From assembly GCF_003259845.1 (NCBI RefSeq), contig NZ_QLMJ01000009.1, positions 1-64,000 of the forward strand: 64,000 nt of DNA. The letters run 5' to 3'. The stretch is from Actinoplanes lutulentus. GTDB taxonomy: Bacteria; Actinomycetota; Actinomycetes; Mycobacteriales; Micromonosporaceae. The notes beneath the pieces are model-generated. The model worked only from the letters and a program-made list of their open reading frames with translations, was not told the origin of the DNA and did no database searches. The number at the start of each line of letters is the position of its first letter. Position 1 is the first letter of the stretch. Shown here in pieces: positions 41,145-51,101 of this stretch. The translations under genes and the position numbers were made by a program.

Positions 41145-44024
41145 ATGAGCGACTCGGGAGCTCTGCGTTTCACGGTTCTGGGCCCGCTGCGGTTCTGGCG
41201 TGGCGACGTGGAGCTGGACGCCGGACCGCGGCAGCAGCGATGCCTGCTCATGCTCCTGCTGGCCGCGGCCGACCAGCCACTGGGCATGGGCGAACTGGCG
41301 GAGCTGATCTGGGAAGCGGACCCGCCGACGAGTGCCGTGAACATCATCCACAAGTACGTCGGTGCGTTGCGGCGGCTGTTCGAGCCCGGGCTCCGGTCGC
41401 GGGATCCCGGGTCGTACCTGTTGCGTCACGGCAGCGGTTACCTCCTGACGACCGGGTCGGCGACGGTCGACCTGCTGGTGTTCCGCCGGCGGCTGGCCGA
41501 GGCGAAGGCGTGTGCCGGGGCCGGCGCCTGGGAGCAGGCGCTCGGCCACTACACCGCCGCGCTGCGCCTGGTCCGCGGCCCGGCCGGCGGTGCCGTCGCC
41601 GACAGCGCCCGGGCAGCGGCCGTCTTCGCCGGTCTGGACGGCCAGTTCTTTGACGCGACCGTCGCCGCCACCGAGATCGCCGTCAAACGGGGGCAGCCGT
41701 CCGAGGTTCTGTCCGCGCTGCGGCTGGCGGCGACGATGGACCCGCTGCACGAGCCGGTGCACGCCGGCCTGGTGACCGCGCTTGCCGCTGCCGGGCAGCA
41801 GGCGGAGGCGCTGGACGCCTATCGGACGATCCGCGAGCGCCTCTCCGGCGAACTGGGCATCGACCCCGGCTCCGCGCTGCGGGAGGCCCAGCGGCGGGTG
41901 CTGATCCCCGCGCCGGCAGTTGCGCAGGCTGAGGCACCGCAGCCCGCGCAGCTCCCGCCGGACCTGGCGCTGTTCACCGGCCGCTCGGCCGAGCTCGCGA
42001 TGCTCACCGGCCTCGTCGGCGGCCGCCGGCACAGCCCGCTGGTCGTGGCGATGGACGGCATGGGCGGCGTCGGCAAGTCGACGCTCGCGGTCCACTTCGC
42101 CCATCAGGTGTCGGCCGCGTTCCCGGACGGCCGGCTCCACCTCGACCTGCACGGCGACCGGGACGAACCGGAGACGGCGGGGGAGGCGTTGCGGTCCCTG
42201 CTGTACGCGCTCGGCGTGCACGCCGCCGACGTCCCGGACTCGGTGGACGCGCGCAAGGGGATGTACCGCAGCCTCACCGCGGCCAAGCGGATCCTGGTGC
42301 TCCTGGACAACGCCCGCGACCCGGCACAGGTACGCCCACTGCTCCCGAACTCCCCGGAGAGCACCGTGCTGGTCACCAGCCGGCGCCCGCTGCTCGGCCT
42401 GGCGGCGTTCGACGGAGCCCACCTGGTGCACGTGGACCTGCCCGGCCTTCCGGAGGCCCGGGAACTGCTGGACCGCCGGCTGGCCGCGCTGCCGAACCGC
42501 CCGGTCGGCGGCGCCGCCGACGAGATGATCGAGCTGTGCGGGCGGCTGCCGCTGGCCCTGGCGATCGTCGGCGCCCGGCTCGCCGTACGCCGGCACCTGT
42601 CGCCGGACATCGTCGCCGCCGAGCTGCGCGACGGCGCCCATCGGCTGGAGGCGCTGTCGGCCGGCGCGGGCGAGCACGACCCCCGTGCCAGCTTCGCCTG
42701 GTCGTACCGGCAGCTCAGCACCGGCGCGGCCCGGCTGTTCCGGTTCCTGTCGGTGGCCCTGCCCGCCGGGGTGCGGCTCACCGCCTGCGCGAGCCTGGCC
42801 GGTCAGGACGCCGCCCGGACCCGTCTGGAGCTGGCGGAACTGGTCGAGGCGGCGCTGGTGACCGAACACGACGACGGGCGGTTCACGTCGCATGTGCTCG
42901 TTCGTGCGTACGCTCAGGAGCTCTTTGAAACGACGGAGCCGGCGGCGGAACGCAGCGCGGCGCTCTGTCGCCTGCTGGAGTTCTATCTGCACAGCAGTTA
43001 CCGCGCGCATGTGCTGGTGACGCCGTATCGGAACCCGCAGCCGGCACCGCCGATGCCGGGCGTCGTCGCGGACGAGCCGGCGAGTTACGACGAGGCGTTC
43101 GCCTGGTTCGACGCCCGCCGGACGGTGCTCAAGGAGGCGGTCCGGGTCGCCGCCGATCCGCGATCCGGGATCCGGCCGTGGCAGCTGGCCATCGCGATGC
43201 AGCAGTACCTGCACGGGTTCGGATATTTCCACGACTGGGAGGAGGTCACCCGCACCGCGCTGGACGCCGCGCGGCGCGACGGCGACGAGGCCGGTGAGGG
43301 GCACGCTCTGCGCAGCCTGGCGGGCGCGCGGTGTTACACGGGCAACTACGACGACGCGCTGGAGATGCTGACCGCCGCGCAGCGCATCTTCGAGCGCCGC
43401 GACATGTGCCTGGAGCAGGCGCTGGTGCACACCAACCTGCAATGGGTGCACCAGGAACTCGACCGGCACGACGAAGCCCTCGCGCACGGCGAGCGGGCGC
43501 TGGAGAGATACCGCGCTCTCGGCGACCGCCAGGCCGTCGCGAAAGGACTGACGTTCAACGGCCGCTCGCTGACCCGGCTCGGGCGGCTGGCGGAGTCGTC
43601 GCTGGCGCTGGACGAGGCGCTCGGCATCCACCGGCACTTCGACGAGCCGAGGATGCTCGTCCTGGAGGGCGCGACCCGCCGGGCGGTCGCCGCGAACCTC
43701 GCCGAATCGGGCCGGATGGACGACGCGGTGCGCGAACTGGACCGGGCGGCCGACGCCGCGCGGGAGCACCTGCCGGAGAAGGTCGACACGCTGTGCGAGC
43801 TGGCCGAGCTGCTGATCACCATGGGCGAGACAGAGCGGGGGAGGACGGTCGTCCACCGCATCCGGTCGGCCCTCGCCGAGTTCCAGGACGGCGGCCCGGA
43901 GAGCCTGCGCATCCGCTTCACCAGAATCGAGGAGCGCCTCGAGGGCGGATCTTGTCGCAGGGGAGGTCGCTCATCACCGTCGATGGCACTGTGGCGTCCC
44001 GATTCCCCCGTAACGCTTGCGTAA
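41145..44024 (+). CDS. AfsR-like SARP regulator: winged helix - BTAD - NB-ARC - TPR, copy 1
   Basis: 959 residues. Winged helix (6-100), BTAD (105-250), NB-ARC with Walker A GMGGVGKS near 305-312, Walker B-like ILVLLDNARD, VLVTSRRPLLGL and CGRLPLALAIVGARL, then about 200 residues of TPRs near the C-terminus. AfsR of Streptomyces has this layout and activates antibiotic synthesis when phosphorylated; no kinase gene is nearby. AGGGGGAAAG lies just before ATG 41145. The last 30 residues are Arg/Ser-rich and not family-like. The upstream direct repeats suggest self-regulation. Confidence 0.9.
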   Translation: MSDSGALRFTVLGPLRFWRGDVELDAGPRQQRCLLMLLLAAADQPLGMGELAELIWEADPPTSAVNIIHKYVGALRRLFEPGLRSRDPGSYLLRHGSGYLLTTGSATVDLLVFRRRLAEAKACAGAGAWEQALGHYTAALRLVRGPAGGAVADSARAAAVFAGLDGQFFDATVAATEIAVKRGQPSEVLSALRLAATMDPLHEPVHAGLVTALAAAGQQAEALDAYRTIRERLSGELGIDPGSALREAQRRVLIPAPAVAQAEAPQPAQLPPDLALFTGRSAELAMLTGLVGGRRHSPLVVAMDGMGGVGKSTLAVHFAHQVSAAFPDGRLHLDLHGDRDEPETAGEALRSLLYALGVHAADVPDSVDARKGMYRSLTAAKRILVLLDNARDPAQVRPLLPNSPESTVLVTSRRPLLGLAAFDGAHLVHVDLPGLPEARELLDRRLAALPNRPVGGAADEMIELCGRLPLALAIVGARLAVRRHLSPDIVAAELRDGAHRLEALSAGAGEHDPRASFAWSYRQLSTGAARLFRFLSVALPAGVRLTACASLAGQDAARTRLELAELVEAALVTEHDDGRFTSHVLVRAYAQELFETTEPAAERSAALCRLLEFYLHSSYRAHVLVTPYRNPQPAPPMPGVVADEPASYDEAFAWFDARRTVLKEAVRVAADPRSGIRPWQLAIAMQQYLHGFGYFHDWEEVTRTALDAARRDGDEAGEGHALRSLAGARCYTGNYDDALEMLTAAQRIFERRDMCLEQALVHTNLQWVHQELDRHDEALAHGERALERYRALGDRQAVAKGLTFNGRSLTRLGRLAESSLALDEALGIHRHFDEPRMLVLEGATRRAVAANLAESGRMDDAVRELDRAADAAREHLPEKVDTLCELAELLITMGETERGRTVVHRIRSALAEFQDGGPESLRIRFTRIEERLEGGSCRRGGRSSPSMALWRPDSPVTLA

Positions 44025-44159
44025 CCGGGCGAGAGCGACCTGTCCCCTGCAACGAGACCAATGCTCATCGAAGGACCTTGTACGAAGCATGGGAGACTCG
44101 TAACGGTCCTTGTGGATTTCTTGAATCCGCAGGTCGGGTCACGAGCGTACGGAGGTCAG

Positions 44160-47114
44160 TTGGCGGCGGAGTTCGGTGTGCTCGGTGTGGTGGAGGCTCG
44201 GATCGACGGCCGGCCCACTGATGTGGGGCACACCCGGCAGCGGTGTGTGCTCGGCATTCTGCTCATCGAGGCGGGCCGTCCGGTCTCGGTGGACCAGCTG
44301 ATCGACCGGGTCTGGGGTGAGCACGCGCCGCAGCGGGCCGCGAGTGCGCTCTACAGCTATCTGTCGAGGCTGCGCAGAGCCGTCGCCGACGGGAGTGACA
44401 TCAGGATCCTGCGGGAGCCCGGTGGTTACCTGCTCACCGTGGATCCGCAGACGGTGGACCTGCACCGGTTCCGGGCGCTGATGACTCTGGCGCGCTCGAC
44501 CGAGTCGGACGCGCCGGCCGCCGATCTGATCGAGCAGGCGCTGGGTCTGTGGCGCGGTGAGCCGTTCGCCGGCGTGGACACGCCGTGGATGGACGCGACC
44601 CGGCGCACCCTGCTGAGCGAGAAGTTCGCCGCCGAGCTGGACGGCAACGACGTGCTGCTGCGGCTGGGCCGGCACGGTGAGCTGCTGCCGGCGTTGTCCG
44701 CCGCGGTCGCCGAGCATCCCCTCGACGAGCGGGTGGCCGGGCAGGCGATGCTCGCGCTGTACCGGTGCGGGCGCCAGGCCGACGCCGACGAACAGTACCG
44801 GCGGATCCGCCGCAGTCTCGCCGAGGAACTGGGCAGCGACCCGGGTGCGCCGCTGCGCCAGTTGCACGAGCGGATCCTCGCCGCCGATCCCACCCTGGTC
44901 GCGACGACACCACAGAAAAGCACCAAGGAGGCGAACCCTCCCACTCAGCTCCCGGCCGACGTCCGCGCCTTCACTGGGCGTACCCACGAATTGGCCTCGT
45001 TGGACCGCTTGCTGGCGCCGGCAGGCGGCGATGAACCACCGCTGACCGTGGCGTTGTTGTCCGGCACCGCCGGCGTCGGCAAATCAGCCCTGGCCGTGCG
45101 GTGGGCGCACCGCGTCCGGGAAGCGTTCCCGGACGGGCAGCTCTATGTGAACCTGCGCGGCTACGACGCGGAGCAACCGGTCGCGGTCGCGGACGCGCTC
45201 GCCGGATTTCTCACGGCTTTAGGGGTACGCGGACCGGAGATCCCACCCGGCGTCGACGAACGTGCCGGACGGTACCGCTCGGAGCTGACCGGCCGGCGGA
45301 TGCTCGTGCTGCTGGACAACGCGTCCTCGGTGGAACAGGTCCGGCCACTGCTGCCCGGCACCGGGTCATGTCTGGTTCTGATCACCAGCCGGGACTCGCT
45401 GCCCGGCATGGTCGCGGTGCACGGCGCCGAGCGGGTCAACCTCGATCTGCTCCCGGTGCCGGACGCGATCGGGCTGCTGCGCAAGCTGATCGGCGCCCGG
45501 GTCGACCAGGAACCGGCAGCCGCCGCCGAGCTCGCCGCGGCGTGCGCCCGGCTGCCGCTGGCGTTGCGGATCGCCGCCGAGCTGGCCGCCGAACGCACCG
45601 ACGTGCCACTGGCCGAGCTGGTCGCCGAGCTCGGTGACCACCAGGGCCGGCTCGACCTGCTGGACGCCGGCGGTGACCCGCGTGCCGAGGTCAGGGCGGT
45701 GTTCTCCTGGTCGTACCAGAACCTGCCGGACGGCGCGGCCCGGGCGTTCCGGCTGCTCGGGCTGCACCCGGGGGAGACCGCGCACGTCGACGCGGTGGCG
45801 GCGCTGACCGGCACGGCCGTGGGGGAGACCCGGCGGCTGCTGAGCGTGCTGACCCGGGCCAGCCTCGTGCAGGCCGGGCGCGGCGGGCGGTACGGGATGC
45901 ACGACCTGCTGCGGGCGTACGCCGCCGAACTGGCCACCGCACACGACGCCGAACCGGACCGGCGGGCCGCACTCACCCGGTTGTTCGACCATTATCTGGA
46001 CGGCGCGAAGGCGGCGCTGTCCTCGCCGCTGTCCTCACCACTGTCCGATAATGCCCGTGCTTGGATCGAGGCGGAACGGCCCAACCTCGCGGCGGTCTGC
46101 GCGCACGGCGCGGCACACGGCTGGTACCAGCACACCATCACCCTGGCCGACACCCTGTTCGGTTACCTCGACGCGGGCGGACCGGCCGCCGAGGCCGTGG
46201 CCGTCACGGCGTCCGCGGTCTCGGCGGCCCGCTCGGCCGGCGACCGGCAGGCGCAGGCCCGGGCACTGTCCCACCTGGGCCGGCTGCACCGGCGGCAGGG
46301 CCGTCTGCCCGAGGCCGTCGCGACCTACCGGCAGGCCCTGACCCTGTACGCGGACCTCGCCGACCCGGCGGCCGAAGCTCTGGTGCTGCGCAACCTGGGC
46401 AGCGTCGACTGGCGGCTCGGCGATTACCGGCAGGCCGCCGACCACTACCGGCGGGCCTGGACGCTGTTCGAGAGCCTCGGCGACCACGCCGGCCAGGCCG
46501 ACGCGCTGGTCCGGCTCGGGCTGGTCGACGCCCGGCTCGGCGAGGAGAAAGAGGCGGCGCAGCGGTTCGAGTCCGCATTGGACCTGTACGCCGGCCTCGG
46601 CGACCGGTTCAGCGAGGCATACGTGCTGTCGCTGCTGGCCCGGCTGCCGCATCGCCCGGCGTCGCTCGATCAGGCCGCCGGGGACCTCGAACGGAGTCTC
46701 GCCGCGGTCCGGCGTACCGGGGATCGCACCGCTGAGGCGTACGTCCTCTCCGATCTGGCCGCGATCGACGCGCGGCAGGGCCGCCTCACCGAGGCCGCCA
46801 CCCACCTGCGTCGCGCGCTCGTGCTGCTCCGCCGGATCGGTGACCGGGCCAGCGAGGCCGAGGCGCTCAACGACCTCGGCCAGGTGCTGCGGGCGGCCGG
46901 GGACGAGGCCGAGGCCGGTGATCAGCACGGTCAGGCGCTGGCGCTGGCCGAGGAGATCGGCGATCGGTACGAACAGGCGCGGGCCCACGACGGCCTGGAC
47001 ACCGGGCGGGCAGGGCGCATCTTCGCCGGTTTGCGGGTGCCGACCCCGCCTCAGCTTCTGATGACGCCGTCGACCCACAGCACGGTGACCGGCCGGCCGC
47101 GGGATCGGGCGTAG
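44160..47114 (+). CDS. AfsR-like SARP regulator: winged helix - BTAD - NB-ARC - TPR, copy 2
   Basis: 984 residues from TTG 44160. The fold begins directly (AAEFGVLGVVEARIDG) and GGAGG lies 4 nt upstream, which is why this rare start is preferred; GTG 44112 and ATG 44061 are in frame but add non-homologous residues. Winged helix (2-95), BTAD (100-245), NB-ARC with SGTAGVGKSA near 301-310, LVLLDNASSVEQVRPLLPG and ITSRDSLPG, then ten or so TPRs (700-950). It differs clearly from the copy 1 sequence, so it is not a recent duplicate. Its last 64 nt overlap the convergent SLOG gene. Confidence 0.88.
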   Translation: MAAEFGVLGVVEARIDGRPTDVGHTRQRCVLGILLIEAGRPVSVDQLIDRVWGEHAPQRAASALYSYLSRLRRAVADGSDIRILREPGGYLLTVDPQTVDLHRFRALMTLARSTESDAPAADLIEQALGLWRGEPFAGVDTPWMDATRRTLLSEKFAAELDGNDVLLRLGRHGELLPALSAAVAEHPLDERVAGQAMLALYRCGRQADADEQYRRIRRSLAEELGSDPGAPLRQLHERILAADPTLVATTPQKSTKEANPPTQLPADVRAFTGRTHELASLDRLLAPAGGDEPPLTVALLSGTAGVGKSALAVRWAHRVREAFPDGQLYVNLRGYDAEQPVAVADALAGFLTALGVRGPEIPPGVDERAGRYRSELTGRRMLVLLDNASSVEQVRPLLPGTGSCLVLITSRDSLPGMVAVHGAERVNLDLLPVPDAIGLLRKLIGARVDQEPAAAAELAAACARLPLALRIAAELAAERTDVPLAELVAELGDHQGRLDLLDAGGDPRAEVRAVFSWSYQNLPDGAARAFRLLGLHPGETAHVDAVAALTGTAVGETRRLLSVLTRASLVQAGRGGRYGMHDLLRAYAAELATAHDAEPDRRAALTRLFDHYLDGAKAALSSPLSSPLSDNARAWIEAERPNLAAVCAHGAAHGWYQHTITLADTLFGYLDAGGPAAEAVAVTASAVSAARSAGDRQAQARALSHLGRLHRRQGRLPEAVATYRQALTLYADLADPAAEALVLRNLGSVDWRLGDYRQAADHYRRAWTLFESLGDHAGQADALVRLGLVDARLGEEKEAAQRFESALDLYAGLGDRFSEAYVLSLLARLPHRPASLDQAAGDLERSLAAVRRTGDRTAEAYVLSDLAAIDARQGRLTEAATHLRRALVLLRRIGDRASEAEALNDLGQVLRAAGDEAEAGDQHGQALALAEEIGDRYEQARAHDGLDTGRAGRIFAGLRVPTPPQLLMTPSTHSTVTGRPRDRA

Positions 47115-47536
47115 GCGACCACATCGGCCGTCCCGCCCAGCCCGCGCGCCGGCAATCCGTCCCACACGGCGAACAGGTGGTCACACCGGTCCACCAGGGC
47201 TTTCCCGGCAGCCAGATAAGCCTCGTCGCCGGGTCGATCGAACGGCAACGTGACGACGGAAGCCGCGGCCCGGACGAATGCGTCCAGCCGGGCCCGGCTG
47301 CCGTCCGACGCCAGCGAACCGGCGTAGCCCGCGCACGGCAGGACCGCTTCGAGAACCCCGCCGGCCGCCAGCACGTGCTCGGCGAACAGCTGGTCGGCGC
47401 CGTCGGCAAGGCTGGACACCCCGAGCAGGCCGGCGCCGGTCGGCAGCACCCGCCGCCAGTGCTCCACCGCGCGTTCGGCGATGCCCGGTGGGAGCATCCG
47501 GTGACCGGTCACGCCGAACCGGCGGGCGGTCAGCAC
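47051..47536 (-). CDS. Stand-alone SLOG-superfamily nucleotide-binding protein, coupled to TIR-WD40 copy 2
   Basis: 161 residues, a Rossmann-like fold. SLOG hallmarks are FGVTGHRML (7-15), GVSSLADGADQLFAE (39-53) and DHLFAVWDGLPARGLGGTADVVAYAR (split at 119-137 and 138-144), the last being a typical ligand-contact segment. SLOG domains bind nucleotides or nucleotide-derived signals and some sense cyclic ADP-ribose isomers made by TIR proteins, as in Thoeris ThsA. GTG 47536 overlaps the TIR-WD40 stop by 7 nt (GTGCTGA), so translation must be coupled. No effector domain is fused. The first TIR-WD40 copy has no such partner. A sensor role is inferred. Confidence 0.78.
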   Translation of the reverse strand: MLTARRFGVTGHRMLPPGIAERAVEHWRRVLPTGAGLLGVSSLADGADQLFAEHVLAAGGVLEAVLPCAGYAGSLASDGSRARLDAFVRAAASVVTLPFDRPGDEAYLAAGKALVDRCDHLFAVWDGLPARGLGGTADVVAYARSRGRPVTVLWVDGVIRS

Positions 47537-50500
47537 GTTGGCTGGTACGGCAGCTCGGGGACGTACCGGGCCCATTCGCCGGCGTCGAGCCCGCGGCCGC
47601 TGACCGCGCAGGCGTTCCGTACCGGGTCGGCGGCGAGATCCGCCGGCACCGTGGCATCCCAGAGCGTGACGTTCTTGCTGGAGGCGTACGTGCTGCTGGC
47701 CGCCAGGGTGCGTCCGTCCGGGCTGAGTGCCATGTGGAAGCTCTGCATGTCGGGGGTCTTGAACGTGGTGTACCGCACCGGGCTGTCCGGATCGGTGATG
47801 TCCCACAGGACCATCGAGTTGTCCATGCCCGCGGTGGCCAGGGTCTGTCCGTCCGGGCTGTAGGTGGCCGAATAGGCGTACCCACTGTGCCCGGCCAGGG
47901 TGGCGATCTTGCGAGGCTGCGCCGGGTCGGCGACGTCCCACAGCATGGCCGATCCGCTCTCCGTGGTGGCGGCCGCCATGGTGCGGCCGTCCGGGCTGAA
48001 TTCGAGCGTGTTCGCGTGGTACCCACCGTAGTTGGCGAGCGGGATCGACGTGAGCCGTCCCGGTGCGGACCGATCGGTCATGTCCCACATCGACACGTTG
48101 TAGCCCTCACCGACGGCCATCACCCGCCCGTCGGGGGAGAACGCGATGGACTGCAGCATGTCCCGCAGGGCGAGCTCGGTGAGCCGGTTCGGCGCCGTGC
48201 GGTCGGTCAGATCCCACAGCGACGTCTTGCCGTTGGAATGGCCGACGACCAGGGTGCGACCGTCCGGGCTGAACATCATGGCCCACACCTCCTTCCCCGG
48301 GTCGCTGAATGTGGACAGGACGGCGGGCTCGGCCGGCCGGGACATGTCCAGCAGCGTCACCACGTTGTCCAGGCCGGCGACGGCCAGGGTACGGCCGTCC
48401 TTGCTCTGCGCCGTCTGAACGATCTTGCCGGCGTACAGCTTCAGACCGTCCGTCCGGACCGGGTTGGCCGGATCGGACAGGTCCCAGGACACGCCGATCC
48501 CGTCGCGGCCGGCGGCGAGCAGCGAGCGGTTGTCCGCGCCGAACGCGATCCCGACGACCCTGCCGGGGAACGGGCCGGGCATCGTGGCGATCGGCTTCTT
48601 GTCGTACCGCCCGTTGCTGTACCAGACCGTCCCGGTCTGCCGGTATCCGGCGGTGGTCAGCGTCCGTCCGTCCGGGCTGAAGGCCATCGCCCGTACCGGC
48701 CCGCCGCGCGCGGTCGGCGTGGCGATCCGCGCCATCAGACTCGGATACTGGTTGGTGTTCTCATAACCCCACACTTCGGTACGCCCATCGGAGTCCCCGA
48801 TCGCCGCCATGGTCCCGTCCGGGCTGAACTCCATCGTGCTGAGCAGCGCGTCACCCTTCGAGGTGAGCTGCGACGTGCCCTGCCGTGGCTTGGCCGGGTC
48901 GGTCAGATCCCAGAGGTACAGGTAACCGCTCGGCCCCTGAACGGCCACCACGGGCTGCTTCGGGTGGTACGTGATCTTCGCGTCCGGCACCGGGTCACCC
49001 CAGCCCGGCGTGATCGTGACGCCCTTCACCGGCGCGGTCAGGTCGGCCAGGTTCCAGGCCAGGACCGTGGCGCCGCTGGTCACCGCGGTCCTGCCGTCCG
49101 GACCGAATTCCAGAGGGTACGCGCCGGTCAGCGTCGAGAGGATTGCCGGCGCAGCGCCGGAGATGTCCCACAGAACGGTGTTCTTGGCGCTGTTGCTGGT
49201 CGCGACGGTCCTGCCGTCCGGGCTGAACGTCACCGTCACGATCCCAGCGGCATCCGGGATCGTGGTGATCCGTGCCGGCCGGGCCGGGTCCGCGACGTTC
49301 CACAGCACCGCCTCCGGGCCTCCGTCGTACACGGCGAGGGTCTTGCCGTCCCGGCTGGCCGCGAGGGTCTTGTCGGTGGTCCCGCCGGCCGTCAGCTGGG
49401 TGAGCCGGACCGGCTTCTCCGGGTCCGCCGTGTTCCACAGCGACACCGTCCCGCCGGAGCCGGTCGTGGCGATCACCCGGGCGCCGACCGCCACCACGTC
49501 GATCACGTCGGCGATCGAGCTCGCGTAATCCGTCGCCATCGCGAGGTGGCTGAGCTGCTGGCGGGTCAGCGCGGTGTCGTGCACACGCTGCGCGGCCACC
49601 CCGAGCATCAGGCCCTTCTTCGGGTCGTCCACGATCATGGCCCGGGCCCGGTCCATCAGCCGCTGGTTGATCACGACGCGTTGCTGCAGCTCGGCGGCCT
49701 CCCTCTGGCGGCGGGCCTCCTCGGCGGCCTGGCGGGCCAGCCCTTCCTGACGCTTGCGCTCCACCTCGGCCTTCTCCGCCTGCGCGCGGTGCCATGCGGC
49801 GAGCTTCTCCTGCTCCTTGGCCCGGGCGGTGGCCTGGTCGGCGAGTTCCTGCTGCTGCCGGGCGTACGCCATCTGTTGCTCGGCGACGGCCTTCTGCCGC
49901 TCCGCGTTGGCCTTCTGACGCTCGGCCTCCTCGGTGGCGTCCTGCGCCAGCTCCTTCTGCTCCTCGGCCTCGGCCTTCTGCTGCTCGGCGACGGCCTGCT
50001 CACGGGCCGCGTCGGCCTTGTACCGCTCGGCGTGCGCCTGCTCCGCCACGGCGTCGGCCCGGTACCGCGCGGCGTTCGCCTGTTCCCGCTTCGCCTCGGC
50101 GGCGGCGTCCTGCGCGAGGGCCTGTTCCCGCTTCACCTGGGCCGCCGCGTTCTCCGCCAGGACCTGCTGCCGCTTCGCCTCGGCCGTGGCGGTCTCGGCG
50201 AGTGCCTGCTTCTGCTCGGCCAGCTGCTCCTGCCGCCGGGTCTCGGAGCCGGCCTCCAGCGCCCGCCCCTCCTGCACCCGGGCGTTCTCCTGCTGCCGCT
50301 GCGACTCCTCGGTGGCCCGCTCGGCCGTGCTGCGCTGCTCCGACGCCAGCCGCTGCTGCACCAGGGCGTTCGCCGCGGCGGTCTCGGCCCGATCGGCGTT
50401 ACGCACCGCGAAGACACCGGTCAGCGACGCGACCAGGGTCAGCAGCACCAGCATCGCGACCGCCACTGCCGACAGCCGCCGCGCCCGCCGGTGCTGCCGG

Positions 50501-51036
50501 ACGTCCTCACCCTCCAGCTCGTCCTTGCTCACTCCGTGCATCGGCGCGGCAAGCTGCGCGATCGCGTCCCGGAACCGGATGTGCTGCAGGCTCAGGTGCA
50601 GGTCGTCGCGAGCCCACCGCAGGTCCAGATAGAGCGGCTCCTCGGCGAACACACCGCGCAGCGCCGCCGGAACCGACGTGGACTCCTCGGTGAAATCCTT
50701 CGCGGCGGGATCCCAGCACCACTCACCGTCGGTCACCACCGGCAGGATGCGGTCCGGCGACTTCGTCGCCAGCCAATGCTCGATCTCCCGATTCACCCAC
50801 TGCGAGTTCGCCGCCTCGGGCGAAGCGAGCAGCACGAAGTGCTTCGAGCCGTCCAGCGCCTCCTGAATGGACGTCCACAGCTTCGGCGTCACCGCCAGCC
50901 CGGTCTGATCCCGGAAGATCCACAACGCCCGCCGCTGATGCCAGGGTTTCGCCAGCCGGTGCAGACCGCGCTGCACGGCGGGTGCCAGCCGCCCATCAGC
51001 GGCATGACTATAGGAGATGAACCCATCGAACGGCAT
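47530..51036 (-). CDS. TIR domain - transmembrane - coiled-coil - WD40 protein, copy 2
   Basis: 1168 residues, paralogous over its whole length to the protein encoded at 7686-11138. TIR domain 1-150 with FDGFISYSHAADG, FRDQTGLAVTPKLW and SQWVNREIEHW (Glu at the presumed catalytic position). One membrane helix near 187-210 (AMLVLLTLVASLTGVFAV). The coiled coil (about 215-490) is built of Ala/Glu/Gln/Arg repeats. WD40 blades run to the end, closing with LPYQPTC. ATG 51036 is chosen because GGGGA lies close upstream and the first copy starts alike. The stop overlaps the SLOG gene start. NAD-based signalling is inferred from the domains. Confidence 0.88.
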   Translation of the reverse strand: MPFDGFISYSHAADGRLAPAVQRGLHRLAKPWHQRRALWIFRDQTGLAVTPKLWTSIQEALDGSKHFVLLASPEAANSQWVNREIEHWLATKSPDRILPVVTDGEWCWDPAAKDFTEESTSVPAALRGVFAEEPLYLDLRWARDDLHLSLQHIRFRDAIAQLAAPMHGVSKDELEGEDVRQHRRARRLSAVAVAMLVLLTLVASLTGVFAVRNADRAETAAANALVQQRLASEQRSTAERATEESQRQQENARVQEGRALEAGSETRRQEQLAEQKQALAETATAEAKRQQVLAENAAAQVKREQALAQDAAAEAKREQANAARYRADAVAEQAHAERYKADAAREQAVAEQQKAEAEEQKELAQDATEEAERQKANAERQKAVAEQQMAYARQQQELADQATARAKEQEKLAAWHRAQAEKAEVERKRQEGLARQAAEEARRQREAAELQQRVVINQRLMDRARAMIVDDPKKGLMLGVAAQRVHDTALTRQQLSHLAMATDYASSIADVIDVVAVGARVIATTGSGGTVSLWNTADPEKPVRLTQLTAGGTTDKTLAASRDGKTLAVYDGGPEAVLWNVADPARPARITTIPDAAGIVTVTFSPDGRTVATSNSAKNTVLWDISGAAPAILSTLTGAYPLEFGPDGRTAVTSGATVLAWNLADLTAPVKGVTITPGWGDPVPDAKITYHPKQPVVAVQGPSGYLYLWDLTDPAKPRQGTSQLTSKGDALLSTMEFSPDGTMAAIGDSDGRTEVWGYENTNQYPSLMARIATPTARGGPVRAMAFSPDGRTLTTAGYRQTGTVWYSNGRYDKKPIATMPGPFPGRVVGIAFGADNRSLLAAGRDGIGVSWDLSDPANPVRTDGLKLYAGKIVQTAQSKDGRTLAVAGLDNVVTLLDMSRPAEPAVLSTFSDPGKEVWAMMFSPDGRTLVVGHSNGKTSLWDLTDRTAPNRLTELALRDMLQSIAFSPDGRVMAVGEGYNVSMWDMTDRSAPGRLTSIPLANYGGYHANTLEFSPDGRTMAAATTESGSAMLWDVADPAQPRKIATLAGHSGYAYSATYSPDGQTLATAGMDNSMVLWDITDPDSPVRYTTFKTPDMQSFHMALSPDGRTLAASSTYASSKNVTLWDATVPADLAADPVRNACAVSGRGLDAGEWARYVPELPYQPTC

Positions 51037-51072
51037 GACTGTCCCCGTGGTCGTCTTGATCGGCGATGGCCG

Positions 51073-51101
51073 ATTCTCCATGCCGCTGACCCACAGGTAA
51101 A
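51073..51101 (-). promoter_or_regulatory. Promoter of TIR-WD40 copy 2
   Basis: On the minus strand TTTACC (51101-51096) and GAGAAT (51078-51073) are separated by 17 nt. The -10 lies in GGCATGGAGAATCGG, which is identical in the leader of copy 1. Confidence 0.5.

Noticed and set aside
30901..47114. Antibiotic biosynthetic cluster
   Set aside because: Five SARP regulators but no synthase, synthetase or tailoring enzyme apart from two methyltransferases.
47051..51036. Canonical Thoeris system
   Set aside because: There is no ThsA-type SIR2-SLOG effector; the TIR protein has membrane, coiled-coil and WD40 parts not found in ThsB.
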